From contig JAKATG010000004.1 in NCBI GenBank assembly GCA_021828105.1, positions 1-64,000 on the forward strand: a stretch of DNA of 64,000 nt, in the 5' to 3' direction. The number at the start of each line of letters is the position of its first letter. The stretch's first letter is position 1. The translations under genes and the position numbers were made by a program. Of the stretch, positions 53,630-62,358 are shown in pieces. The notes below the pieces were generated by a model. The model was not told the origin of the DNA, did no database searches, and saw only the letters and a program-made list of their open reading frames with translations. The stretch is from Taklimakanibacter sp021828105. Its GTDB lineage: Bacteria; Pseudomonadota; Alphaproteobacteria; Rhizobiales; Aestuariivirgaceae.

Positions 53630-55186
53630 TCACGCGAAGAAGCCGTGGACGAACCAGCGGGGATCCGAGGTCTCGCGGCCATAGAGGCCTTCGCGATAGA
53701 GCCAGAAGCGCTGTCCCACAGTATTCTCGAGACAGAAATAATCGCGGGTGAAGCCTTTCGCGTCGCTCCGCCACCATTCATCGGCGATGCGCTCTGGGCC
53801 TTGCGCTGAAGTGACGATATGGGTTTCGCCGCGCCACTGAAATTGCCGGGGCGGGCCATCGGGAATGAGGGCGGTGACCCGGGTCTCTTCCGGCTGCGGC
53901 AGGAGCAATGGCGGCCGCGAGCGGTCCGCATCGGGGGTGGGCCAGGAGGGAGCCGGACCATCCGCCTTTTGCGAGATTTCAGCACGTTCGGGAATATGGC
54001 TTTCGACCGGCTGGAGCTGCCGCACGGCTTCGGGACCGAGGCGCTGCTTCAGCGCATCGATGAGCCGGGCCTGCTGTTCAGCTGACGTCTCGGTATTGGC
54101 GGGCGTTTCGAGATCGCCTTGCCACTCAGGCGTCTTTTCCGCCAGCGTGACGGAGAGCCTGACACAATCGAAGCCGAAGCCCGTTTCTAGCCCGCGGTCG
54201 AGGCGATCGAGCTTGAGGGTGAGAAGCCGCGCGATATGGGAAGGATCGCGCGTCGGCGCGGCCATGCCGATCTCGATCTGCTGCACATCGCCATCGACGC
54301 GATAGAGATCGAGCCTGAAGCCGCGGATGCCGACGCCGTCCTGCGTCAGGGAAGGGATGAGCCGCTGCATCAGTTTCGCCGCGGTGGCGACGACCGTCTC
54401 TTGTGCAAAGATCGGATCGAGAAAAGAGTGCTGCACATGGTAGACGGGCGGCGGCGATATGAAATGCAAGGCTTCGCGCCTCAGCCCAAGGGCCTGGTCG
54501 AGACGCAGGAGCAATTCATTTTCGAAACGGGCGGCGAAGGGCGCCCGCGGTGCATCGATCAGCATGCCGATGGTCTTGAAGCCGAGGCGCCGCAAGGCCG
54601 CATAGCTGTCGGGTCCGAGCCGCAGCGCCTTGATCGACAAGGGGCGCAAGGCTTCCTTCTCCTGTCCGTCCGCGAGGCAGAGCGGCAAGCGGGATGAGGC
54701 ATGGGAAAGCGCCCAGGCGGCACCTGGCGTGCCGGCAATGGCGCAGCGCGCCGTGAGGTTGAATGTCTTCAGACGCTTGATGAGGTCGCGTAGCAACGCG
54801 TCTTCGCCGCCGAAGAGATGGGAAGAGCCGGTGATGTCGAGGAAGAAGCCGTCGCCGCCATTTTCGAGGCCCCAGGGCGAGGCGGCGGGCGTATAGCGCG
54901 TCGCCCACAAGGTCAGACGGCGGAGCGCCTGCGCGTCACGCTCGGGCTCGAGCGCATGAACCTGCAGCAGCCCGCCGGCCTTGGCGCGCGCATCGCTCAA
55001 GGTCTGGCCGATGAAGAGACCATCGTGTTCGGCAGCCGGTGACGTGGCGGCGATGCGCGGACCACCCGACCCATCGACGGTGAGAACGAAAGGCTGATCA
55101 GGCGCGATTGACGCGGACGAGCCTTGCGCTGTCAGGAAGCGCAGGATCGGCCAGCGCGGCAGCCAGACCGAAACGATGCGACGCAT
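53630..55186 (-). CDS. imuB: ImuB, inactive Y-family polymerase-like protein
   Basis: 518 residues from ATG at 55186, whose start MRRIVSVWLPRWPILRF is the ImuB pattern. The Y-family catalytic acidic residues are absent, as known for ImuB, which instead bridges DnaE2 and the sliding clamp. The C-terminal part has ESHIPERA, RPPLLLPQPEE and DYFCLENTVGQRFWLYREG, family blocks. Its first 89 bases overlap the imuA end. Confidence 0.93.
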   Translation of the reverse strand: MRRIVSVWLPRWPILRFLTAQGSSASIAPDQPFVLTVDGSGGPRIAATSPAAEHDGLFIGQTLSDARAKAGGLLQVHALEPERDAQALRRLTLWATRYTPAASPWGLENGGDGFFLDITGSSHLFGGEDALLRDLIKRLKTFNLTARCAIAGTPGAAWALSHASSRLPLCLADGQEKEALRPLSIKALRLGPDSYAALRRLGFKTIGMLIDAPRAPFAARFENELLLRLDQALGLRREALHFISPPPVYHVQHSFLDPIFAQETVVATAAKLMQRLIPSLTQDGVGIRGFRLDLYRVDGDVQQIEIGMAAPTRDPSHIARLLTLKLDRLDRGLETGFGFDCVRLSVTLAEKTPEWQGDLETPANTETSAEQQARLIDALKQRLGPEAVRQLQPVESHIPERAEISQKADGPAPSWPTPDADRSRPPLLLPQPEETRVTALIPDGPPRQFQWRGETHIVTSAQGPERIADEWWRSDAKGFTRDYFCLENTVGQRFWLYREGLYGRETSDPRWFVHGFFA

Positions 55187-55898
55187 GGGACCACTCCAAC
55201 ACAAACTCACCAACCGAACCGTTGCGGCAGCGTTCGAGCATCACTTGCCATCGCCATCCGGTGAGGGCTCCGGAGGGTTCGCGATGAGCCGGGGCTGCCT
55301 TGATGCGCCAGCGTGTCTCGGCCGCGCTCGCGACCGCGGCTCTGGGCGGCCTGAGCAATAGAAGCGGCCGGCGCGCCTCACGCGCGGCGAGGCTCAGGCG
55401 CTGGCTTTTCTTGAGGTCGAGCGCTTGCGCGATGAGGCCGGCGACGATCCCTGCCGCACCCGAGCGCAAGGTCTCCTCGATTGCCCAGAAGGCGTCCGTC
55501 TCCTTCTGTGCTTCGATGAAAGTGAGACGCCCCGGATCGAGGCCGAGCGTCTGCAGGCCATGGCCATGAAGCCGGCCGACGGAAGCGAGACTCGATGCCG
55601 AGGTGACGATGAAGACGGGTCCCTTCTCGGGAAGGGAAACCATGAGGGCTGAGAGGAAGCCCAAGGCCGCCGGTATATCGAGGCTGGAGGCGGCATGGAT
55701 CTCATGGACGCTGTCGAGCGCCAGGCCCTGGCGGGGAAGGTGCTTGTCGAGGGTGGGAAGCCCGAAGGAAAAGAACCGGCCCGGAGCGGAAGGGGCATGA
55801 GGGGATGCCACCAGCTGGCGCAAATCCTCGAGGCTCGCGGCAGGCTTGGCGCGCCGCGTCCTGGCAAAGGGAAGACCGGTCGTTGGGGCAAGAAACAT
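55098..55898 (-). CDS. imuA: ImuA, RecA/SulA-like mutasome protein
   Basis: 266 residues from ATG at 55898. The SulA/RecA-like core shows LDSVHEIHAASSLDIPAALG, a Walker-like region lacking a full P-loop, and a family C-terminal GEFVLEWSHASHRFGLAAAL. It assists ImuB and DnaE2 in damage-induced mutagenesis. A start at 55934 would run over the LexA box, so 55898 is preferred; the Shine-Dalgarno is weak. First gene of the SOS operon. Confidence 0.88.
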   Translation of the reverse strand: MFLAPTTGLPFARTRRAKPAASLEDLRQLVASPHAPSAPGRFFSFGLPTLDKHLPRQGLALDSVHEIHAASSLDIPAALGFLSALMVSLPEKGPVFIVTSASSLASVGRLHGHGLQTLGLDPGRLTFIEAQKETDAFWAIEETLRSGAAGIVAGLIAQALDLKKSQRLSLAAREARRPLLLLRPPRAAVASAAETRWRIKAAPAHREPSGALTGWRWQVMLERCRNGSVGEFVLEWSHASHRFGLAAALADPALPDSARLVRVNRA

Positions 55899-55911
55899 GA
55901 GAATATTTATA

Positions 55912-55926
55912 GAACATAAAAAGAAC
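55912..55926 (-). promoter_or_regulatory. LexA box (SOS operator) of imuA-imuB-dnaE2
   Basis: GAAC (55912-55915) and GAAC (55923-55926) with a 7-base spacer; read on the minus strand it is GTTC-N7-GTTC, the alphaproteobacterial LexA box. It ends 14 bases before the imuA start, where binding would block transcription. Confidence 0.85.
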
Positions 55927-55988
55927 GTAGACAATACAAAGGACTGTCTCCCGAGTCCTTCCTCTAACGTCTTGGAATCAATCGCCTT

Positions 55989-56933
55989 TTATTCCTGGTG
56001 CTCATGCACCGGCATCACCGGGGTGGGATCGGTGACGGGCGTCGGTATGGCGACCCCGATCCGGGCGAGGGTATAGCGCACCCGGCGCAGCGCCTCGCGT
56101 CCCTTGGTGCCGAGCTTGGCGGCGACGCCGGCGGCGATCGTGTCGATTACGGCGAGATGCGCATAGCGCGACGGCGTCGGCACCAGCACATTGTTGCCCT
56201 CGGCAATGGTGATGGTGATGACGATATCGGCCGCCTTGGCGAGCGGCGTGCCGGGCCGCGTCATGGCGATGGTGCGGGCGCCAAAGGAGCGGGCGATCTC
56301 GACCGCTTCGACCACGGGCTTGGAACGCCCGCTATTGGAGATGGCGAAGACCGCATCGCCGGGCTTCAGCGTTGCCGCCGACATGCGCTGCTGATGGCCG
56401 TCGACATAGGCCGAGACCGGGAGTCCCAAGCGGAACAGGCGCAATTTGGCGTCCTCGATCATGGCGGCGGAGCCGCCGCCCTGGCCATAGAGATCGATCC
56501 GCCGGCTTCCCGCCAGAGCGTCGATCGCCTGACCCACTACCTGAGTGTCGAGCTGGTCGAGACATTCGCGCACCGCACTCGCCGCGCGCATCATGATCGT
56601 TTGCGCCAGCTGGCCGACATCGTCGTTGAAGATGCGGTCGGATTTGAGATAGGCCGCCGCCACGGTGAGCGTGGTGGCGAGATTGATCTTGAATTCGGCG
56701 AAGGAGGCGCAACCCACCGAGCGGCAGAAGCGCGTGACCGTCGGCTGGCTCACTTTCGCCTTGCGGGCAAGGTCGGCGATCGTCATGCGCGTCGCCGCCT
56801 CATAGTCGCGGCACACGATCTGGGCGACGCGCCGTTCCGATGGCGACAATTCGCTCTCGATGCGCTGGATGCGCGAGACGATGTCGATCGCCGATGGCTG
56901 CTGTAATTGCTTCTCGCCGCGCCCGCGCGCCAT
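55989..56933 (-). CDS. MurR/RpiR-family transcriptional regulator
   Basis: 314 residues from ATG at 56933. N-terminal helix-turn-helix (MTIADLARKAKVSQPTVTRFCRSVG) and a C-terminal SIS sugar-phosphate isomerase-like domain (RRIDLYGQGGGSAAMIEDAK; VFAISNSGRSKPVVEAVEIA). It is divergent from the ABC transporter at 57179 and should respond to a phosphorylated sugar or similar compound. Two palindromes lie between the genes. Confidence 0.92.
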   Translation of the reverse strand: MARGRGEKQLQQPSAIDIVSRIQRIESELSPSERRVAQIVCRDYEAATRMTIADLARKAKVSQPTVTRFCRSVGCASFAEFKINLATTLTVAAAYLKSDRIFNDDVGQLAQTIMMRAASAVRECLDQLDTQVVGQAIDALAGSRRIDLYGQGGGSAAMIEDAKLRLFRLGLPVSAYVDGHQQRMSAATLKPGDAVFAISNSGRSKPVVEAVEIARSFGARTIAMTRPGTPLAKAADIVITITIAEGNNVLVPTPSRYAHLAVIDTIAAGVAAKLGTKGREALRRVRYTLARIGVAIPTPVTDPTPVMPVHEHQE

Positions 56934-56955
56934 GTCGATTTTGCCTTTGCAGTCC

Positions 56956-56968
56956 GTAATTAAATTAC
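56956..56968. promoter_or_regulatory. RpiR-type operator near the regulator start
   Basis: GTAATT-A-AATTAC, a perfect palindrome 22 bases before the rpiR start codon. With flanks it is close to the HexR consensus TGTAATTWAATTACA used by an RpiR-family member. Autoregulation is inferred. Confidence 0.6.
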
Positions 56969-57122
56969 ATGCTTTTGCCCTTTCGGCAAGGCGTATGCTG
57001 AAACTGCGAAAGGCACGAAACAGTAGGGCGCCTCTGCCATTTCCGCTAAACACGCTAATTATGTGCGTTTTTGTGCGTTTCGCCGGAACGGAACTCGCAT
57101 ATTGGCTATTGCGCCGTCTGAA

Positions 57123-57147
57123 ATTTTGTCACATGATTTGACAAAAT
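57123..57147. promoter_or_regulatory. Palindromic operator before the TauT-type ABC operon
   Basis: ATTTTGTCA and TGACAAAAT are perfect 9-base arms with a 7-base spacer, 31 bases before the transporter operon. The right arm also contains TTGACA, which could be a -35 box covered by the regulator. Confidence 0.6.
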
Positions 57148-57178
57148 AACGAGAACCGATCGTAGGGCCGGAAACACC

Positions 57179-58012
57179 ATGATGGATGCGACTGAGATGC
57201 GCACAGCGGCAGGCGTTTCGGAAAAGAGCAGACCAGCCAAGATGGTCGTGGCCGACGCCAGCAAATACTACCAGACCCGCAGCGGCTCGGTGCATGCCCT
57301 CGACAATGTGTCGCTCGAAGTGCGCGACGGCGAGTTCCTCTGCATCCTGGGCCCGTCGGGCTGCGGAAAGTCGACTTTGCTCTGGTCGATGGGCGGGTTG
57401 CACGAGCTGACCAAAGGCGAGATCCGGCTCGGAGCTGAGAGGATCGTCAAACCGCATCCCGAGATCGCCATGATCTTCCAGGACGCCAATCTCCTGCCCT
57501 GGCGCAACCTCGCCGCCAATATCGCGCTGCCTTTCGAGCTCAAGCGCAAGCCGGTCGATCAGAAGCGCATCGACATGCTGCTGAAGCGCGTCAATCTCAA
57601 GGGCTTCGAGTCGAAATTTCCGCGCGAGCTGTCAGGCGGCATGCAGCAGCGCGCCTCGATCGTGCGCAGCCTTTCGGTAAACCCCTCGCTGCTCCTGATG
57701 GACGAGCCTTTCGGCGCGCTCGACGCTTTCACCCGCGATGAGATGAACCTCCTGATCCAGGAAATCTGGATGGAGACCGGCAAGACCATCGTCTTCGTCA
57801 CCCATTCGATCTCGGAGGCGATCTTCCTCGCCGACCGCGTCGCCGTGATGTCGGCGCGGCCCGGCCGGATCGCCGCCATTTTCGACATCGACATACCGCG
57901 CCCGCGCCCGGTGGACATCCAGACCAAGCCGGACTTCATCGAGCGCGTGCTCAAGATCAAGGCGAGCATCGATCACGGCCGCGGCGCCCATGAGGGGTTG
58001 GCGATCACCTGA
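57179..58012 (+). CDS. ABC transporter ATP-binding protein, TauB/SsuB family
   Basis: 277 residues. Walker A LGPSGCGKST, signature LSGGMQQRASIVRSL, Walker B LLLMDEPFGALD and the DEMNLLIQEIWMETG helix typical of nitrate/sulfonate/taurine-type ATPases. First gene of an operon reaching to 62355. The substrate of the group is often a sulfonate or thiamine precursor, but the neighbours here suggest a carbohydrate. Confidence 0.93.
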   Translation: MMDATEMRTAAGVSEKSRPAKMVVADASKYYQTRSGSVHALDNVSLEVRDGEFLCILGPSGCGKSTLLWSMGGLHELTKGEIRLGAERIVKPHPEIAMIFQDANLLPWRNLAANIALPFELKRKPVDQKRIDMLLKRVNLKGFESKFPRELSGGMQQRASIVRSLSVNPSLLLMDEPFGALDAFTRDEMNLLIQEIWMETGKTIVFVTHSISEAIFLADRVAVMSARPGRIAAIFDIDIPRPRPVDIQTKPDFIERVLKIKASIDHGRGAHEGLAIT

Positions 58013-58049
58013 AACAAAAAGCACCACAAAGCGCGAGGGAGGAAGAAGA

Positions 58050-58898
58050 GTGGACAAGGCGCTGGGCGACAAGATCCCGGAATTCAACCGCAAGAAAGGG
58101 GCTGGCGAAGGCGGCGTCGGCCTCTCGGGGACCTCGCTCGGCCTCGGCGATCATCGCACCAAATTCGAAATCCTGATCATCATCCTCGTCGCGGTGGTCA
58201 TCATCGGCGGCAGCGAATTCCTGCTCAAATGGTTCGGCGTGCCGCAATATGTGCTCCCGACCCCCAGCCAGATCGTCACCGCGCTCTTCACCGAATGGAA
58301 ATTCATCTGGCCGCATCTTCTGACCACGCTCTATGAATTGCTGGTGGGTTTTGCCATCGGTGCCTCGATCGGCTTCGTTCTCGCCGCCGTCATCACCCAG
58401 TTCCCCTTGGTCGAAAAGGTGGTGACGCCCTATATCCTGCTGCTCGTCACCACGCCCATGCTGGCCTTGGTGCCGCTTCTCATCCTGAAGCTCGGCTTCG
58501 GCAGCGAGCCGCGCATCATCGCGGTGGCGCTCGCTTCGGGTCCGATGGTGATGATCAATTCGGCGACCGGCTTCCGGCGCGTCGATCTCGCCAAGATCGC
58601 GCTCGCCCGCTCCTTCGGCGCTTCGACCTTCCAGATCTTCACCAAGATCCGCATCCCGATGGCCATGCCGATGATCATCGTCGGGCTGATGGTCGGCTCG
58701 ATCTTCGGCCTGCTCACCACGGTCGGCGCGGAGATGGTCGGCGGTGCGGAAGGCCTCGGCAACCGCCTGACCTATTATTCATCCCTCATCCGCATGCCGC
58801 AATTCTTCGCCATCATCCTCATTCTCGCGATCATCGGCATATCGATCTATGTCCTGTTCTATTGGATCGGCAAGAAATGGGCGAGCTGGGAGGCATGA
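58050..58898 (+). CDS. ABC transporter permease, TauC/SsuC family
   Basis: 282 residues counted from GTG at 58050 (GAGGGAGG ahead). A hydrophilic N-terminal tail of about 40 residues is longer than usual; then six membrane segments and an EAA-type loop (DLAKIALARSFGASTFQIFT). It forms a homodimeric channel. Confidence 0.91.
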   Translation: MDKALGDKIPEFNRKKGAGEGGVGLSGTSLGLGDHRTKFEILIIILVAVVIIGGSEFLLKWFGVPQYVLPTPSQIVTALFTEWKFIWPHLLTTLYELLVGFAIGASIGFVLAAVITQFPLVEKVVTPYILLLVTTPMLALVPLLILKLGFGSEPRIIAVALASGPMVMINSATGFRRVDLAKIALARSFGASTFQIFTKIRIPMAMPMIIVGLMVGSIFGLLTTVGAEMVGGAEGLGNRLTYYSSLIRMPQFFAIILILAIIGISIYVLFYWIGKKWASWEA

Positions 58899-58946
58899 TT
58901 CATAAGAGTGCATGACGACAGAAGCACAAACAGGAGGAAACGAGAC

Positions 58947-60074
58947 ATGAACCAGATGATGATTGGACGGCGTCGTCTCTTGAGCCTGACCGCCGCGGGC
59001 GTTTCGGTTGCGGCCTTGGGAGGCCTCGGCAGCATGCGCAAGGCTGAGGCCGCGAGCGGCACGGTGCGCTGGGTGTCGCCGCGCGGCACGATCGAGGTCC
59101 TGGACGACTATCCCTATTGGGTCGGCAAGAAGTTCGGCTATTTCGGCGATATCGAGACGACGCTCGAGCCTGGGCCCTCCGATGCCACGGCCTGCGTCAA
59201 GCTCGTCGACCAGAACCAGGCCGATATGGGCTATCCCTCGCCCGGCGTCTTCTCGCTGGGCTTGGCCCAGGGCATTCCGCTGGTCTCGGTCTTCCATATG
59301 GGCGGCGCCGATGTGTTCGACTTCGCCTTCCGCAAGGGTGAGAAGCCGGCCGACATCAAGGGCATCGAAGGCAAGACGATCGTTCTGGGCTCGGCCGGCT
59401 GGCAGTCGATCTGCGATCCGATGCTGAAGGCGGCGGGCGTCGACATCACCAAGGTGAAATATGTCGATGGCGGCTGGCCGGCCTGGGGCACGGTCTTGAA
59501 GCAGGGCAATGGCGATGCGGCGCTATCCTGGGAAGGCTGGCGCGCCCAATGGAAGGGCCAGGGCCTCGATTTCGACTATTTCCTCGGCCGTGACTTTTCC
59601 AAGCTCCCCGCCAACAGCTTCGTCATCCGCAAGGCGGATTTCGATGATGCGTCGAAGAAGGACCTCTATGCCAATTATCTGAAGGGCTGGGCCGCGGGCC
59701 TCGAATTCGGCCGGATCAATCCGCGCGCCGCCACCCAGATCGTGATGGAGCAGTTCCCCGGCCTCTCCTCGCAGATGAACCCGTCGGTCGCGACGGAATC
59801 GATGATGCAGCTCGCCAATGTCTTCGCCGGCCGCTGGGACGAGCGCAAGAAATGGGGCTATCACATCCCGGAAAGCTGGCAGCTCTTCTTCGACACCGCC
59901 AAGGAGATCGGCCAGATCCAGGGCGACATCAAGGTCGAGGACGTGGTCAAGAACGACTTCGTCGATGCCGCCAACGGCTTCGATGCCGCCAAGATCAAGG
60001 CCGACGCCGACGGCTATGCCTTGTCGGACGACTATAAGAAGGTCGATGTCGAGGCGATCAAGGCGGCGCTCTGA
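58947..60074 (+). CDS. ABC transporter substrate-binding protein, TauA/SsuA/NMT1-like
   Basis: 375 residues from ATG at 58947 (CAGGAGG ahead). Tat signal GRRRLLSLTAAGVSVAALG, then a NMT1/SsuA-like fold (YYPYW and ECxxxP-like features weak): KKFGYFGDIETTLEPGPSDA, MGYPSPGVFSL, IKGIEGKTIVLGSAGWQSI. It delivers the ligand to the permease. A stem-loop follows its stop. Confidence 0.9.
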   Translation: MNQMMIGRRRLLSLTAAGVSVAALGGLGSMRKAEAASGTVRWVSPRGTIEVLDDYPYWVGKKFGYFGDIETTLEPGPSDATACVKLVDQNQADMGYPSPGVFSLGLAQGIPLVSVFHMGGADVFDFAFRKGEKPADIKGIEGKTIVLGSAGWQSICDPMLKAAGVDITKVKYVDGGWPAWGTVLKQGNGDAALSWEGWRAQWKGQGLDFDYFLGRDFSKLPANSFVIRKADFDDASKKDLYANYLKGWAAGLEFGRINPRAATQIVMEQFPGLSSQMNPSVATESMMQLANVFAGRWDERKKWGYHIPESWQLFFDTAKEIGQIQGDIKVEDVVKNDFVDAANGFDAAKIKADADGYALSDDYKKVDVEAIKAAL

Positions 60075-60090
60075 AACTCAAAACAAGGAA

Positions 60091-60115
60091 GGCGGCGGTC
60101 GTGACGATCGCCGCC
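60091..60115 (+). other. Stem-loop after the TauA-like gene
   Basis: GGCGGCGGTCG and CGATCGCCGCC form 11 pairs (one G-T) around TGA. No T-run follows, so downstream genes can still be transcribed at a lower level. Confidence 0.5.
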
Positions 60116-60125
60116 TATTCATCGC

Positions 60126-61295
60126 GTGAGCTACAAAGCCATCTATAGCTATGCCTGGGACCTGGCCGACGCTGGAATTGCGCAAGCCGTTGCCGAGTTC
60201 CGCGGCCTCGGCCTCGACACCGTCACTCTGGCGGGCAGTTATCATGCCGGCAAGTTCCTGAGGCCGCATGGCCGCTCGGGCAAGGTCTATTTCCCGGAAG
60301 ACGGCACGGTCTATTTCAAGCACGATGCCGGCCGCTATGGCGCCATCAAGCCGGTCGCCAACCATATGCTGAAGGAGCGCGATGTCCTGGCCGAGCTTTT
60401 GGCGCAAGGCGGCATGCAAGTGAATGTCTGGCTGGTGCTGCTGCACAATACGCTGCTCGGCAACGCCCACCCCCAGTCAACGGTCGCCAATGCCTTTGGC
60501 GACCGCTACATCTATAGTCTTTGTCCTTCGGCGCCCGAAGCCCGCGCCTACGCCATTGGCCTTGCCCGCGATGTTACTGAAAACTACGCCGTCAGGGGCG
60601 TGTCGCTCGAGACGCCGGGCTTTCTGCCCTATGTTCACGGCTATCATCACGAATTCGCGTTGAACCGGCCCAATCGCTGGCTCGACAACATGCTGGGCCT
60701 GTGCTTCTGCGATCATTGCGTGGGGGCTGCGGAGAAAGCCGGCATAGCGGCGAAGAAGCTCAAAGCCGACGTGGCGCAGGATGTGAGCGCCTATCTTGCG
60801 AGCGACATCGATTTTCCCGACGACATGGCCGAGGCCTTCTGGCTCGCCGATACCCGCGCCGACGGCGATCTCAGGCGCTTCCTCGACTGGCGCTGCTCGG
60901 TCGTGACTTCGCTCATTGCCGAGATTCGGGCTGCGGTGCGCAAGGACGCCACCGTCGCCGTCATTCCTTCGGTGGCACGCCCGACCGGCGGCGCCTGGTA
61001 TGAGGGCAGCGACCTCAAGAGCCAGGCCGAGACCGCAGGCATCATCGAGGCCTGTTTCTATGAGCCGGGGGCGGGCCGCGTGAAGGCCGATCTCTTCGAC
61101 ATCAAGCGGCGCTTGCGGGGATCAGGAAAGATCAGGGCCATTTTGCGCCCGGCCTATCCTGACTTCACCAGCCAGGCCGAGTTCCTGGCCGCCGTCGCTG
61201 CGCTACGAGAGGGCGGCGTCAGTGAATTCGCTTTCTACAATTGGGGCCATATCCGCAAGGCCAATCTCGCCTGGATCGGCGAAGCGATGAATTAG
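60126..61295 (+). CDS. Uncharacterised protein, probable TIM-barrel hydrolase-like
   Basis: 389 residues starting with GTG at 60126. I do not recognise a named family. It has alternating strand-helix segments suggestive of a TIM barrel, a conserved-looking block SLETPGFLPYVHGYHHEF with an acidic residue, a Cys pair LCFCDHC and the end FAFYNWGHIRK. The profile is like glycoside hydrolase-related proteins found with Gfo/Idh dehydrogenases. It has no signal peptide, so it acts in the cytoplasm on an imported compound. Co-transcribed with the transporter and the dehydrogenase. Confidence 0.7.
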   Translation: MSYKAIYSYAWDLADAGIAQAVAEFRGLGLDTVTLAGSYHAGKFLRPHGRSGKVYFPEDGTVYFKHDAGRYGAIKPVANHMLKERDVLAELLAQGGMQVNVWLVLLHNTLLGNAHPQSTVANAFGDRYIYSLCPSAPEARAYAIGLARDVTENYAVRGVSLETPGFLPYVHGYHHEFALNRPNRWLDNMLGLCFCDHCVGAAEKAGIAAKKLKADVAQDVSAYLASDIDFPDDMAEAFWLADTRADGDLRRFLDWRCSVVTSLIAEIRAAVRKDATVAVIPSVARPTGGAWYEGSDLKSQAETAGIIEACFYEPGAGRVKADLFDIKRRLRGSGKIRAILRPAYPDFTSQAEFLAAVAALREGGVSEFAFYNWGHIRKANLAWIGEAMN

Positions 61296-61308
61296 GGAGG
61301 ATAGTAGC

Positions 61309-62355
61309 ATGGCAAAGAAACGTGTCTTGGTAGTGGGCCTCGGCAATATGGGCATGAGCCATGCGCTGGCCTATACGCGCATTCCGGGCTTCGAGGTCGT
61401 GGGCGTATGCGAAAGGCGCATCGACAAGCGCGAATTGCCCGAGGCGCTGAAGGGCACCAGGAAATTCTCCAACTATGAGAAGGCGCTGGCCGAACTCAAG
61501 CCCGATGTCGTGTCGATTAACACGCTGCCCGACACCCATGCCGACTTCGCCATCAAGGCGATGGAGGCGGGCGCCCATGTCTTCGTCGAGAAGCCTCTTG
61601 CCGACAGCGTCGCCAATGCCGAGAAGGTGGTCGAGACCGCGAAGCGCACCAAGCGCAAGCTCGTGATTGGTTACATCTTGCGGCACCATCCGTCCTGGGT
61701 GAAGTTCATCGAGATCGCCCGCCAGCTCGGCACGCCGCTCGTCTTTCGCATGAACCTCAATCAGCAGTCCAATGGCGAGACCTGGGCCTGGCACAAAAGG
61801 CTGATGGACTCCTTCCCTCCGATCGTCGATTGCGGCGTGCATTATGTCGATATCATGTGCCAGATGGCGCCCAAGGCGAAGCCGGTCAAGGTACATGCGA
61901 TCGGGGCCAGGCTCAGCAACGAGGTCGCCAAGCAGAATTACGGTATGCTGCAGGTCTCTTTCGACGACGGCTCGGTCGGCTGGTATGAGGCGGGCTGGGG
62001 CCCGATGATGAGCGAGACCGCCTTCTTCGTGAAGGACGTCATCGGCCCCAAGGGCTCGGTATCGATCGTGATGGCCGAGACTGCCGGCCAAGTGAAGTCG
62101 GACGACATCAACGCCCATACCAAGACCAACCAGATCCTCTGGCATCATGCCGACATGTCGAAGCCCGACGAGCGCATCGACATGACGGACGAGCCGGATC
62201 ACGACGCTTTGTGCGAAAGAGAGCAGCGCTATCTCTTGAAGGCGATCGAGGAGGACATCGATCTCACCGACCACATGAATGACGGCGTCAAGAGCCTGAA
62301 GATCGTCGTCGCCGCCGACCGCTCGATCCATGAAGGGCAGGTCGTGGCGCTGTGA
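61309..62355 (+). CDS. Gfo/Idh/MocA-family NAD(P)-dependent oxidoreductase
   Basis: 348 residues. Rossmann start KRVLVVGLGNMGMSHALAYT, the family EKP motif in HVFVEKPLADSVANAEK, and the C-terminal domain with DCGVHYVDIMCQMAPKAKP. These enzymes oxidise or reduce sugar alcohols and similar hydroxy compounds. Shine-Dalgarno GGGAGG before ATG at 61309. Last gene of the RpiR-linked operon, convergent with corA. Confidence 0.93.
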   Translation: MAKKRVLVVGLGNMGMSHALAYTRIPGFEVVGVCERRIDKRELPEALKGTRKFSNYEKALAELKPDVVSINTLPDTHADFAIKAMEAGAHVFVEKPLADSVANAEKVVETAKRTKRKLVIGYILRHHPSWVKFIEIARQLGTPLVFRMNLNQQSNGETWAWHKRLMDSFPPIVDCGVHYVDIMCQMAPKAKPVKVHAIGARLSNEVAKQNYGMLQVSFDDGSVGWYEAGWGPMMSETAFFVKDVIGPKGSVSIVMAETAGQVKSDDINAHTKTNQILWHHADMSKPDERIDMTDEPDHDALCEREQRYLLKAIEEDIDLTDHMNDGVKSLKIVVAADRSIHEGQVVAL

Positions 62356-62358
62356 CGA

